Assembly (NCBI RefSeq): GCF_024298925.1
Contig: NZ_CP101284.1
Location: forward strand, 20,279-84,278
DNA from: Phenylobacterium sp. LH3H17
Lineage (GTDB): Bacteria > Pseudomonadota > Alphaproteobacteria > Caulobacterales > Caulobacteraceae
Reading direction: 5' to 3'
Length of the DNA stretch: 64,000 bases
Shown here piece by piece: positions 52,857 through 62,000 of the stretch. The translations under genes were made by a program, and so were the position numbers. Under the pieces are notes generated by a model. That model saw only the letters and a list, made by a program, of their open reading frames with translations, searched no databases and was not told the DNA's origin. The number at the start of each line of letters is the position of its first letter. Position 1 is the stretch's first letter.

Positions 52857-53123
52857 AGCCAAACTCCGCGGACCCCACCTAGGAGGCCAAGGCAAAGTAT
52901 ATTCCAAATCACCATAAAGGATCGATGTGGAATTCTTGCGAACGGTCGCGCCGTGACCTGATCCGGCGCCCGGCGAGTATCCAGGACGCCGGGCCATGGG
53001 TATTGAGCATTTTTGCACCAAGCCTGTGTCTCTCGACCAATTGGCGGATTTTCTGACATTCGCACGCTGACACTGCCGCATCGAGCCCGCGCCGCGGGGG
53101 GATATAGGGGCGGGGACATATTG

Positions 53124-53192
53124 CGGGGAAGGGTTGCCCTGCGGCCGAGCCCGGGTCGCGGCCGGCCCCTTTGACGCGCGATGCGCGGGCTC
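53124..53192 (+). repeat. GC-rich repeat R, shortened copy
   Basis: GGGGAAGGGTTGCCCTGCGG, CGGCCGGCCCCTTTGA and CGCGCGATGCGCGGGCTC match the start and the end of copy 54286-54500 with the middle deleted. It lies in the roughly 400-bp gap 52857-53253, which holds no gene I can support. Confidence 0.5.
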
Positions 53193-53253
53193 ACACAGGG
53201 ATTTTTTGGTCAAGGCGGAAATCACCGCGATGCCGGCGATGCACCCGGACTCT

Positions 53254-53430
53254 TCAGTCGAGGCAGGGGCCGCCCGGCCGACAAGCTTCGGTCGCGGCGG
53301 TGTACGCCACTAGATCGCGCCAGGCTCCAGCCATGAAGACGAAGTGCGCGCGCAACTCGAGTGTGGACGCTGTTTTTGCCGAGTGATCGGCCGCTTCAGC
53401 AAAGCTTAAGTATTCCAATGGCTTGAACAT
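53254..53430 (-). CDS. Small conserved alphaproteobacterial protein
   Basis: A 58-residue helical protein (MFKPLEYLSFAEAADHSAKT, ASTLELRAHFVFMAGAWRDL). It matches the common small alphaproteobacterial pattern AxxADxxAxTASxPELRxxxxxMAxAWRDLA. A relative is encoded at 7611-7778. Function unknown. It lies directly before the truncated trbB, on the other strand. Confidence 0.6.
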   Translation of the reverse strand: MFKPLEYLSFAEAADHSAKTASTLELRAHFVFMAGAWRDLVAYTAATEACRPGGPCLD

Positions 53431-53490
53431 GTACGACTGTGCGCCGTTCGGCCTTAATGAGATATAGCCGAATTTGGTATTCTGCCAGGC

Positions 53491-54273
53491 GCCGCGGCTG
53501 ACGCCGACCGCATCCTGCGCCTGCTGGCCGACCACGCCGGCGAGGTGGTCACCCGTGACCATCCCAGGGTCAGCGCGACCTTGCCGCTGACCGGGGAGCG
53601 CTTCCAAGGGGCCTTCATGCCCGTGGTCTCCAGCCCGGCCTTCGCGATCCGCAAACGGCCGGAGGTGGTGTTTACCCTCGACGAGTATGTCGCCGGCGGG
53701 ATGATGACCGAAGGTCAGGCGGCGATCATCCGAGCGGCGGCTGTCGCGCGGCAGAACATGCTGATCGTCGGCGGCACCGGATCGGGCAAGACGACGCTGG
53801 CCAACGCCATCCTGGCCGAGCCCGCCTTCGCCGAGGATCGGGTGGTGCTGATCGAGGATACGGCCGAGCTGCAATGCTCGGCCGCGGACCAGATCCAGAT
53901 GCTGACCAAACGCACGGAGCCGCAGGTCACCATGACCGACCTGGTCCGCGACACTCTGCGCCTGCGGCCGGACCGGATCATCATCGGCGAGGTGAGGGAC
54001 GGCTCGGCGCTGGACCTGCTGAAGGCCTGGAATACGGGCCATCCCGGCGGCCTGGCGACCATCCATGCCAACAGCGCGGCGGAGGGTCTGACGCGGCTGG
54101 AGGATCTGATCGGGGAGGTGACCCAGCGGATTCCCTATCGCGCCATCACCCAGGCGATCAACCTGGTGATCCATATCGCCCGTGCGCCCGCCGGACGGCG
54201 GGTCCAGGAGGTCGCCCGCGTGACCGGCCGCGAGGGTGACGCCTATGTCCTGGAGGCGTGTGTCGAGGGGTAG
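53491..54273 (+). pseudogene. 5'-truncated second copy of trbB
   Basis: The 783 bp match 32505-33287 in length with no insertions or deletions, ending exactly at the stop codon. The first 60 codons are missing. The encoded protein differs by very few residues (for example SAMEGL versus SAAEGL), but the DNA has many silent changes. This copy is therefore not a fresh duplicate; it comes from a related plasmid or was kept under selection for long. A GTG at 53545 could start a shortened 242-residue protein with the Walker motifs intact. Confidence 0.85.
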
Positions 54274-54285
54274 GGGGCTCAATGG

Positions 54286-54500
54286 GGGGAAGGGTTTCCC
54301 CTGCGGTCGAGCCAATAGGTGCCTCGGCCGACCCCTTCGAGCGGGGACACCCCGCAACGCCCCGGATTCGGAGAGCGGCCGGCGGGCGTGCTCGGTCCCG
54401 CCGCTTCGCGGCTCCTGCGGGTCCGCCCCTGGCGGGCGCCTTTGGGGCGCCGCCGGCCGCTCGACGGCGCGTCCCGCCACGCGCGATGCGCGGGCTCCTT
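54286..54500 (+). repeat. GC-rich repeat R, copy 2
   Basis: Related to 35783-35975 and, in shortened form, 53124-53192. It follows the truncated trbB and fills most of the 357-bp gap before the Fic antitoxin gene. It contains dyads such as CCGCTTCGCGG and CGCGCGATGCGCG. Confidence 0.62.
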
Positions 54501-54630
54501 GCAGCCTTCATTTTGCGTAAGGGGCGGTCGCGTATCTGATCTGAGTATCCATCATCGTCACTCGGTCGATCCGAAGCGAGATAACGAGGGTGGGCTCGCC
54601 TGATGGCTCGCCTTGGTGTAGGATCAGACC

Positions 54631-54840
54631 ATGAGTTCGACCACGCTAAAGCCAAAGAGCAAGGTTCCTGGAAGGGTCCTCGGTTCACGGACGTTCGCGG
54701 CGATCACCGCCGTCGAAGGTCTTCGGCTTGGAACGGCCAGTCGTAAGCGTCTTCAAGCCTTGAAGGCTGGCGGCCTGACGCCCGCGGAACGTCGCGAAGA
54801 GGTCCTTCGGGCCTATATGGAACTCAACAAGCGAAAATGA
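54631..54840 (+). CDS. Fic-associated antitoxin-like protein
   Basis: A 69-residue basic protein (FAAITAVEGLRLGTASRKRL, LTPAERREEVLRAYMELNKR) overlapping fic by ATGA. Its TAVEGLRL resembles the inhibitory helix (S/T)xxxE(G/N) of Fic antitoxins, but with one residue fewer between Thr and Glu. It probably holds Fic inactive. Confidence 0.7.
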   Translation: MSSTTLKPKSKVPGRVLGSRTFAAITAVEGLRLGTASRKRLQALKAGGLTPAERREEVLRAYMELNKRK

Positions 54841-55421
54841 CCTTCGGAGGCTATGACGCCTTCGACGACCCCTATTCCTATAGGGGCACCAACGTCCTCA
54901 AGAACCGACTCGGCACCCGCGATCCCGCGCTGCTTCAGGCGTTTGAGTTGGAAATGTCCGCGTTGCGGGCGGACGAGCCATTGCCGGCCGGCCGCTTCGG
55001 AACAGCGCACTATTGCGCAGTCCACCGCCACCTTTTTCAGGACGCCTACAGTTGGGCTGGCCGTTACCGGACGGTGCGCACGGCGAAGGGCGGAAACTGG
55101 TTCTGCTTTCCCGAGCACATCGCTCACCAGATGACGGTGATTTTCAGAAAGCTCGATGCCGAGGCTTTTACGGGCGGCGCGACTTTCGAAGAGTTCGCCC
55201 AAGCCGCCGCCGATTTTCTCGGTGACCTGAATGCCATCCACCCCTTCAGAGAAGGGAATGGCCGGTCGCAGCTCAGCTTCTTGCACCTGGTGGCGCTTCG
55301 CGCTGGCCATCCGATCGCCCTTGCCCGGGTCAATCCGCGGACGTTCATGCCAGCGATGATCGCCAGTTTCGACGGCAACCTCGCCCCGCTCGTGGCGGAA
55401 ATCACCAGCCTGCGCGCTTAG
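54837..55421 (+). CDS. fic: Fic-domain AMP transferase (toxin)
   Basis: A 194-residue Fic protein. The catalytic motif HPFREGNGRSQ is complete, with the His needed for AMPylation. The N-terminal flap region (YSWAGRYRTVRTAKGGNWFC) precedes it. Fic toxins adenylylate DNA gyrase and topoisomerase IV or other targets. The tight overlap with the upstream gene forms a typical Fic toxin-antitoxin pair. Confidence 0.9.
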   Translation: MTFGGYDAFDDPYSYRGTNVLKNRLGTRDPALLQAFELEMSALRADEPLPAGRFGTAHYCAVHRHLFQDAYSWAGRYRTVRTAKGGNWFCFPEHIAHQMTVIFRKLDAEAFTGGATFEEFAQAAADFLGDLNAIHPFREGNGRSQLSFLHLVALRAGHPIALARVNPRTFMPAMIASFDGNLAPLVAEITSLRA

Positions 55422-55624
55422 CGCTCCAGCAGCTGCTGAGCGCGTTCGATGCGCTCCTTCAGGCCTTCCTGAAAGTCAGGGTCACGCCGGCGGTTCTCAA
55501 TGTGCTCGGCGATCGCGGCGCGGATCACGTCCGACACGGCCCGCTCTTCAACGCCCGCAACGGTTTCAAGCGCCTCAGCCTGATCTGCGGACAGACGGAT
55601 GGTCATGGCTTTTGCGTGTTTCAT
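55418..55624 (-). CDS. CopG-like ribbon-helix-helix protein
   Basis: A 68-residue protein (AMTIRLSADQAEALETVAGV, VSDVIRAAIAEHIENRRRD) with the RHH pattern of antitoxins. AAGGTGG lies before the ATG; a GTG at 55633 is also possible. It converges with fic by 4 bp. No toxin partner is next to it, so it is an orphan or a regulator of the divergent Ubl operon. Confidence 0.7.
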   Translation of the reverse strand: MKHAKAMTIRLSADQAEALETVAGVEERAVSDVIRAAIAEHIENRRRDPDFQEGLKERIERAQQLLER

Positions 55625-55654
55625 CCCCGCCACCTTGCAACCGAAACACCGGAC

Positions 55655-55684
55655 TTGTCAACCGCATTGGTGATGTGGTATCTT
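55655..55684 (+). promoter_or_regulatory. Predicted sigma-70 promoter of the ubiquitin-like operon
   Basis: TTGTCA (55655-55660) and TATCTT (55679-55684) are 18 bp apart, 23 bp before the Ubl start codon. A direct repeat GGTATC (55677-55682 and 55685-55690) overlaps the -10 box. Confidence 0.45.
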
Positions 55685-55707
55685 GGTATCAATCAATGGA
55701 GGTGGCT

Positions 55708-56010
55708 ATGAGCGACGGCAAGGAAGACAAGGGTTCGGGTGAGGATGGCGGCGACAAGGGTGGCGGTCATGGCGATGATCACGCGGTCAAGATCAAAATC
55801 GACCGCGCTCAGTTCAAGGTGGCGGACGAGGCCCTGACCGGCGCGCAGCTGCGCCGTTTGCCCGAGCCGGATGTCGGCCCGGACCGCGATCTGTTCGAGG
55901 TCGTCCCCGGGGGCTCGGATCGCAAGATCGAGCTCACCGAGGTGGTCAAGATGCGCGACGGCCTTCGCTTCTTCACGGCCCCCGCCCAGATCAACCCCGG
56001 CCGCGCCTGA
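55708..56010 (+). CDS. Ubiquitin-like protein (multiubiquitin domain family, single domain)
   Basis: A 100-residue protein. A Gly/Asp/Lys-rich flexible N-terminus of about 25 residues leads into one beta-grasp domain of the multiubiquitin type: KIKIDRAQFKVADEALTGAQ, LFEVVPGGSDRKIEL, RDGLRFFTAPAQINPGRA. The short C-terminal tail after INPG is the likely site of adenylation and conjugation. Many relatives have several tandem domains; this one has a single copy. GGAGG precedes the ATG. It is the first gene of a tight operon with E2-, E1-JAB-, zinc- and protease-like genes. Confidence 0.85.
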   Translation: MSDGKEDKGSGEDGGDKGGGHGDDHAVKIKIDRAQFKVADEALTGAQLRRLPEPDVGPDRDLFEVVPGGSDRKIELTEVVKMRDGLRFFTAPAQINPGRA

Positions 56011-56020
56011 GGATCCCGCG

Positions 56021-56410
56021 ATGCTGCCTCCCCATGACGCCGAGCACCTGAGCGACCGGGCGCCGGATCACTCCGTCACTTCGGAGGCCGGGATGATCTG
56101 TGTGGTTCTGCCGAGTTTCCCGCTACCGCCCGGTTTCGACCGACTGTCGGCGGACCTCCTCCTGCGCCTCTCGCCAGGCTACCCGGACGTCCCGCCGGAC
56201 ATGTGGTGGTTCAATCCGCCGGTGCGGCGGACCGACGGCGCGGAGATCGCGGCGACACAGAGTTATGAGCGGCACCTGGGTAAGGAGTGGCAGCGCTGGT
56301 CCCGCCACCTCGATCCGGCGCAGTGGCGATCCGGCGTCGACAGCCTGCAAAGCTATCTGGCCCTGGTCCAAAAAGAGCTGCGCGCGGCCGCACCGGCGGT
56401 GGCCGCATGA
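56021..56410 (+). CDS. Prokaryotic E2-like protein (Prok-E2_E type)
   Basis: A 129-residue protein resembling the prokaryotic E2 family E: GMICVVLPSFPLPPGFDRLS, LLLRLSPGYPDVPPDMWWFN, then KEWQRWSRHLDPAQW and SLQSYLALVQKEL. The only cysteine is in the first strand. The position usually held by the E2 cysteine, after the YPxxPP hairpin, is in WSRH, with serine. The protein may therefore carry Ubl as an oxyester or act as a non-catalytic adaptor. It overlaps the next gene by ATGA. Confidence 0.82.
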   Translation: MLPPHDAEHLSDRAPDHSVTSEAGMICVVLPSFPLPPGFDRLSADLLLRLSPGYPDVPPDMWWFNPPVRRTDGAEIAATQSYERHLGKEWQRWSRHLDPAQWRSGVDSLQSYLALVQKELRAAAPAVAA

Positions 56411-57795
56411 CGGTCACCCTCGTCCTGACAACTGACCTTGAGGCGCAGATCGCCGCCGCCGCCCGTGAGCCCCTTGAGACCGCGGGCGTGTTGCTGGCGA
56501 ACCTCGTTGTCGCCCCGAACGGTGACCTGAGGCTCCTCGGCCATAAGGTCGCCTGGGTTCAGGACGGCGCTTACCTGACCCGTGAGCGGCACCAGCTCCT
56601 GATCGCCTCGGAAGGCTATGTCCCCGCCCTCGGCGAAGCCGAGGCGGCAGGCTTGCTGCCCATCTGGCTGCATACGCATCCTGGTGAAGATGGCGTGCCG
56701 CTGCCGAGCCGGTACGATCACACGGTCGATCGTCAACTCGCCGACCTCTTTCGTCTGCGATCGGGGGCGCCATTCTATGGTGCGCTCATCGCGTCGCCGC
56801 GCGGCCGCCACTTCGCGTTCAGCGGGAGTCTGCATCCCGACGATGGGCCGGTTCTGCCTATTGAACGGCTGTGGCAGGTGGGAGAGGACTGGCGCCTGTC
56901 TCGCTCCGTCGATGCCGCTGGTCCGGAAATCCCATCGCTCTTCGACCGTAGCGTGCGCGCCTTTGGAGTCGCCATTCAGGGCGCGCTGGGCGACCTGCGC
57001 GTCGGGGTCGTCGGGGCGGGCGGAACGGGGTCTGCGGTTTCGGAACAGCTGGTCAGGCTTGGCGTCCGTCACCTGACCCTCATCGATGTCGACACCTTGA
57101 GCGAGACCAATGTCACCCGGGTCTACGGCTCGACGCCGGCCGATGTCGGCCGCCCCAAGGTCGAGGTGCTTTGCGACCATCTTCACCGCATCGCGCCGGA
57201 CCTCACCTGTGATGTCATGGCGTCCATGGTGACGCTTGAGGCGACGGCGCGGCAGCTTGCCGCCTGCGACGTGGTCTTTGGCTGCACCGACGACAATGCG
57301 GGGCGCCTCGTGCTGTCGCGGGTCGCCACCTACCTGCTCACGCCAGTGATCGATATCGGCGTTCTGCTTAGCAGTGATGCCGCCGGCCTGCTCGCCAGTA
57401 TCGATGGACGGATTACCACCCTCACTCCGGGCGCGGCTTGCCTGGTCTGCCGCGACAGGATCGATCTGGCGCGCGCGGCCCAGGAATTGCGGACGCCTGA
57501 CGAACGCAAACGTCTTGAGGAAGAGGGTTACGCGCCTTCTCTGGGCGGCGGTGAACCTGCCGTCGTGGCCTTCACGACTTCGGTGGCCGCCGCCGGCGTC
57601 GCCGAATTGCTGGAACGACTGATTGGTTACGGTCCCAAGCCGCGGCCCACAGAAGTCCTCTTGCGGTGGCATGAACGCGAAATCTCGACCAATACTAGCG
57701 CGCCGAGGGCGGGCCACTACTGTGACCCGGCCAGCGGCAAATGGGGGCAGGGGGGCGCATCGCCCTTCCTTGGGCAGGTGTGGCCGCAAGCATGA
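56407..57795 (+). CDS. JAB peptidase fused to E1/ThiF-like adenylyltransferase
   Basis: A 462-residue fusion. Residues 1-150 are a JAB/MPN isopeptidase with the full JAMM set: Glu24, His89-x-His91 and Ser101-x-x-Asp104. Residues about 185-440 are a ThiF/E1 domain with GAGGTGS (203-209), LIDVDTLSETNVTR, GCTDDNAGR and a CLVC cysteine pair. The JAB part would process or remove the Ubl and the E1 part activate it. It overlaps the genes on both sides by ATGA, so all parts are co-produced. Confidence 0.92.
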   Translation: MTVTLVLTTDLEAQIAAAAREPLETAGVLLANLVVAPNGDLRLLGHKVAWVQDGAYLTRERHQLLIASEGYVPALGEAEAAGLLPIWLHTHPGEDGVPLPSRYDHTVDRQLADLFRLRSGAPFYGALIASPRGRHFAFSGSLHPDDGPVLPIERLWQVGEDWRLSRSVDAAGPEIPSLFDRSVRAFGVAIQGALGDLRVGVVGAGGTGSAVSEQLVRLGVRHLTLIDVDTLSETNVTRVYGSTPADVGRPKVEVLCDHLHRIAPDLTCDVMASMVTLEATARQLAACDVVFGCTDDNAGRLVLSRVATYLLTPVIDIGVLLSSDAAGLLASIDGRITTLTPGAACLVCRDRIDLARAAQELRTPDERKRLEEEGYAPSLGGGEPAVVAFTTSVAAAGVAELLERLIGYGPKPRPTEVLLRWHEREISTNTSAPRAGHYCDPASGKWGQGGASPFLGQVWPQA

Positions 57796-58133
57796 AGATT
57801 TCCTGGTGGCAGTGGTTGCCCTTCCAACCTTGGCGAGTCGTTGGCGCCGTCGAGGCGGCTGACGAGATTCCTGATCGCCTTCCCCGCAACGCCGCGGCCC
57901 TGGTCGGGTCCGAAGCCTTTCCCAAATGGATCGCCTTCGACTGTCCCTGCCGGACCGGTCACCGGATCATGCTGAACACCGATCCGGGGCGCCGTCCGGC
58001 CTGGAAATGCGCAAGCGTGTCCGGCGGCAGGCTCTCGATCGCGCCGAGCGTCGACTATGCCGACGGGCGACGCCGGTGCCACTACTTCGTGCGCGACGGC
58101 AAGATTCAATGGGCCAAGGACACCATCCGATGA
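57792..58133 (+). CDS. DUF6527 zinc-binding protein
   Basis: A 113-residue protein with DCPCRTGHRIML, AWKCAS and RRCHYF, which give four cysteines that fit a zinc ribbon. The family DUF6527 is recurrent next to bacterial Ubl systems. Residues KIQWAKDTI end the domain. It overlaps both neighbours (ATGA). It may act as a target or E3-like adaptor; this is inferred. Confidence 0.82.
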   Translation: MKISWWQWLPFQPWRVVGAVEAADEIPDRLPRNAAALVGSEAFPKWIAFDCPCRTGHRIMLNTDPGRRPAWKCASVSGGRLSIAPSVDYADGRRRCHYFVRDGKIQWAKDTIR

Positions 58134-59065
58134 CGGACAAACCGAAGAGCGGCCCGAAGACTTCGGCAACGCCGTCAGCCCCAGCCCCAGCCCCAGTTCC
58201 GCCGGCCCCGGCCAAAGCGCGCAGTACGTCCAAGACGCCGCTTTTCGCCGCCAGTCATGCTGCCCGCTATCAACGGCAGGACCTCATCAAAGACCTTGAG
58301 GAGCGTGTCCCTGGTCGCAGGCTGCTTTGTTTTGTGGGGGGAAGGGAGGCAGAGATCGACCGTGACGACACGGCGGGGTTTGTGGATCTGCTCTACCACA
58401 TCCATCCCGGCGATCATGTGGACCTGATGCTCCACACGATTGGCGGCGACATCGACGCCGCCGAGAAGCTCATCAAGCTCGTGCAGGCCAAGGTCGGCGA
58501 GAACGGTACGATCCGGGCGATCGTGCCGGATTTCGCCAAGAGCGCCGGCACACTGATGGCGCTGGGCGCCAACACCATCGTGATGAGCGACTCCTCCGAA
58601 CTGGGCGCGATCGATCCGCAATTCTATTTGAAGGACGGTCAGGGCAACGACATTTGCCATTCTGTTCTGCGTTACCTCGACGCCTATCGGCAGCACGCGG
58701 AAGCGCTCCGGGCCAACCCGGAGGATCCGGTCGCGCAACTGATGTTCGATAAGTTCGATCCGAACCTGGTCCGCAAGTTCGAGGGCATCCGCGATCGTGC
58801 AAGCACCCTGGCGGAGGATCTGCTCAAGCGTCGGGGCAAGCCCTATTCGACCATCGCCGGCAACCTGATGGATATCGCGCGATGGAAGTCCCACAACCAG
58901 ATGATCAGCGCACAGGACGCTGTGGAGATTGGCCTCGACGTTGAAGTGATGTCGAGCGAGGACGATATCTGGCGCCTGTACTGGGAGCTGTATTGCCACC
59001 TGAGCCTGGCGATCAAGGCCAAGCAGAAGGTTTTCGAATCCGCCTTCGTTTCCCTCGTCCTCTGA
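58130..59065 (+). CDS. ClpP/SppA-fold serine protease (SDH-type proteinase)
   Basis: A 311-residue protein of the serine dehydrogenase proteinase family (ClpP crotonase fold). A disordered Pro/Ala-rich N-terminus (residues 1-40) is followed by LMLHTIGGDIDAAEKLIKL (GGD oxyanion part) and VPDFAKSAGTLMALGANTIV with the catalytic serine at about residue 138. SELGAIDPQ follows. There is no signal peptide or ATPase domain. Last gene in the overlapping set, it may deconjugate or degrade Ubl-tagged proteins; that role is inferred. Confidence 0.85.
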   Translation: MTDKPKSGPKTSATPSAPAPAPVPPAPAKARSTSKTPLFAASHAARYQRQDLIKDLEERVPGRRLLCFVGGREAEIDRDDTAGFVDLLYHIHPGDHVDLMLHTIGGDIDAAEKLIKLVQAKVGENGTIRAIVPDFAKSAGTLMALGANTIVMSDSSELGAIDPQFYLKDGQGNDICHSVLRYLDAYRQHAEALRANPEDPVAQLMFDKFDPNLVRKFEGIRDRASTLAEDLLKRRGKPYSTIAGNLMDIARWKSHNQMISAQDAVEIGLDVEVMSSEDDIWRLYWELYCHLSLAIKAKQKVFESAFVSLVL

Positions 59066-59084
59066 AAAGTCCGAGGAGGACACG

Positions 59085-62000
59085 GTGAGACAACATCCTG
59101 ACGGACAGCTCTATTCGGCAAGCGATCTTGTCAATTTCTTGGGTTGCGGCCATGCGACGGCGCTCGATGTGCGCCAACTCACCGACCCGGTCGATTTCCC
59201 GCCGGACAGCGCCCAGACCGTGCTCCTGCAGGAGAAGGGGATTGAACACGAGCGGGCGTTCCTGGAGCAACTTCGCGCCGAGGGTCGGGCCGTTGTCGAG
59301 ATCGCCTCGGACGGAACCCTGGAGGAACGGGTCGAGCGGACCTTGCACGCGATGCGTGGCGGCGCTGACGTCATCTACCAGGGGGCGCTGCTGTCGCGAC
59401 CCTGGCACGGATACTCCGACTTCCTGCTCAGGGTTGAAGGCGTCGCGTCGGCGCTCGGCGACTACGCCTACGACGTGGCCGACACCAAGCTGTCCCGTTC
59501 GGCGAAGCCCAAGCACGTCATCCAACTCTGTGTTTATGCCGATCTGGTGGGGCAGGTGCAGGGCGTCATGCCAGCATCCCTCTACGTCTCGCTCGGTGAC
59601 GGCGTTCAGGCCCGCGTCGCTACATCGAGCGTGCAGCGGTACTACGAGATCGCGCGAGGGCGCTTTGAACTGTTTGCCGCCGCCCCCGAAAAGTCGTCGC
59701 CAGAACCCTGTGGGCATTGCACTTACTGTCGCTGGAGCGACGCCTGCCACGCCGAGTGGGAGCGGCTGGAGCATCTGAGCCTCGTTGCGGGAATGACGCG
59801 TGGCCAGATCGACAAACTGCGCAAGGCCGGCATCGCCAGCTTGGGCAGTCTGGCCGAGCTTCCGTCCGATTTTGTAGTGCCGACACTCAACCCGGACACC
59901 TTCGCCAGGCTACGGGCACAGGCCGCCCTTCAACAGGTGAGGCGTAAAACCGGCGAAGGTCGCGTCGAGGTTCTCCCCCTCGTGCAAGGTCGGGGTTTTG
60001 ACCGGATGCCGCCGCCCAACGCGGCCGACCTCTTCTTCGACATGGAGGGGGATCCCCTATTCGAGGGTGGCCTTGAGTACCTTTTTGGGTTTGTTCACGC
60101 GGTGGACGGCCAGGAGCGGTTTGCGCCGTTCTGGGCGCATGATCGCGCGGCGGAGAAGGTCGCCTTCGAGGCGGCGGTCGACTTCATCGTCGCGCACCTG
60201 GGCGCCTATCCTGGAGCCCACATCTACCACTACGCCGCCTACGAGGAGACGGCGCTCAAGCGCCTGGCGATGTACCACGGCACGCGGGAGACGGAGGTTG
60301 ACGACATCCTGCGCCGCGGCCAGCTCGTCGATCTCTACCGCGTGGTGCATGAAGCGATCCGCACGTCGGAGGCGGGCTATTCGATCAAGAACCTCGAGGC
60401 CTTCTACCTGGAAGGCGGCCGAGGGGGAGAGGTCAAAACCGCTGGAGACAGCATCGTCATGTATGAGCGTTGGCGCCGGCTCGGCGACCAGGCGCTCCTC
60501 GACGAAATTTCTGCCTACAATGAACTCGACTGCCGCTCGACCCGACTGTGCCGAGACTGGCTGCTCGGGCTGCGGCCCGCCGAAGCGACCTGGCGCCACG
60601 TCGGCGAGGCGGTCGCTCCCACGCCAGAGAAGGTTGTGCAGCGCCAAGAGGCCGAAGAGCGCACAGCGGCGCTTATCGGCGCATTGATGGCCGGCGGCTC
60701 GGAAGCGGACCGCAGTTGGCGAGAGTTGCTCTGTCACCTCCTGGAATTCCACCGGCGGGAGGCCAAGCCCGAATGGTGGGCGATGTTCGCTCGGCGCGAG
60801 ATGACGCCCCAGGAGTTGCTGGACGACGCCGCGTGCCTGGCCGAGATTGCCGCCGATCCAGGTCGCGCCCCGCGTCCAGATAAGAAATCGACGATCTATG
60901 CGTTCACCTTCCCGGCGCAGGACTTCAAGCTTCGCGTCGGTGACGAGGTCCTGCGGGCGAGCACAGGCGAGGCCGCGGGTACGGTCATGCTCATCGACGA
61001 GGAGAGCCGGCGCCTGGAGGTGAAGCTGGGGCCCTCGCGCACCAGGTTGGCTGACGGCGACAGCCTTATTCCCGAAGGCCCCGTTGGTGACAAACAGCTG
61101 CGGGAGGCCGTCTACAGGTACGCTGATGCGATCAGCAGAGGGCAGGGCGCTTATTCCGCCGTCACCGACATCCTCACCCGGCAGGCTCCCAGGCTGACGG
61201 GCCGGGAGGCGGGTGCTCCGCTGATTGGGGACGGACAGGACGTGATCGCCGCCACGATAGCGGCGCTTTCGGACATCGATCACAGCTACCTGCTCGTGCA
61301 AGGCCCCCCGGGCGCCGGCAAGACCTTCACCTCGTCCGAGGCCATCGCTGAGCTGCTCGCGCGCGGCAAGAGCGTCGGCGTGGCGTCCAACTCACACAAG
61401 GCCATCAACAACCTGCTGTCGGGTGTCCAGGCGGCGGCGGACCGGAAGGGCGTGCGGTTCCGAGGCGTGAAGAAGTCGTCGCGCGAGGATCAGCACGTCG
61501 AGGGCTGCGCATCTATAGAGAACACGACGGACAACAAACGCGCCGCCGATGGCGGATTCGGCCTGGTCGCGGGGACGGCTTGGCTCTTTGCCCGACCGGA
61601 GATGGACCAGCGTCTCGACTATCTGTTCGTCGATGAAGCCGGGCAGGTCAGCTTGGCCAACATCATCGCCATGGGCGTCAGCGCCCGAAATATTGTGTTG
61701 GTCGGCGACCAGATGCAGCTCGCTCAACCCATCCAGGGCGCACACCCAGGAGGATCTGGCGTCTCGGCTTTGGATCACCTGCTCGGCGGCCTGGCCACCG
61801 TTCCAGCAGATCGCGGGATATTCCTGGCCCAGACGCGGCGCCTTCACCCCGAGATTTGCCGGTTCATATCAGATGCGGTCTATGACAGCCGGCTGACATC
61901 CCACGACAGTGCTCGGGGCCAGGCCCTCATCCTGGCTGAAGGCCTGGCCGACCCAGCTTTGGCCGAGGCGGGCCTGCGGTTCGTCGAAGTCGCACACCAC

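Noticed and set aside
53254..54480. 408-codon minus-strand ORF across the truncated trbB
   Set aside because: Most of it is the antisense shadow of trbB. Only its last 58 codons (53254-53430) look like a real small gene.
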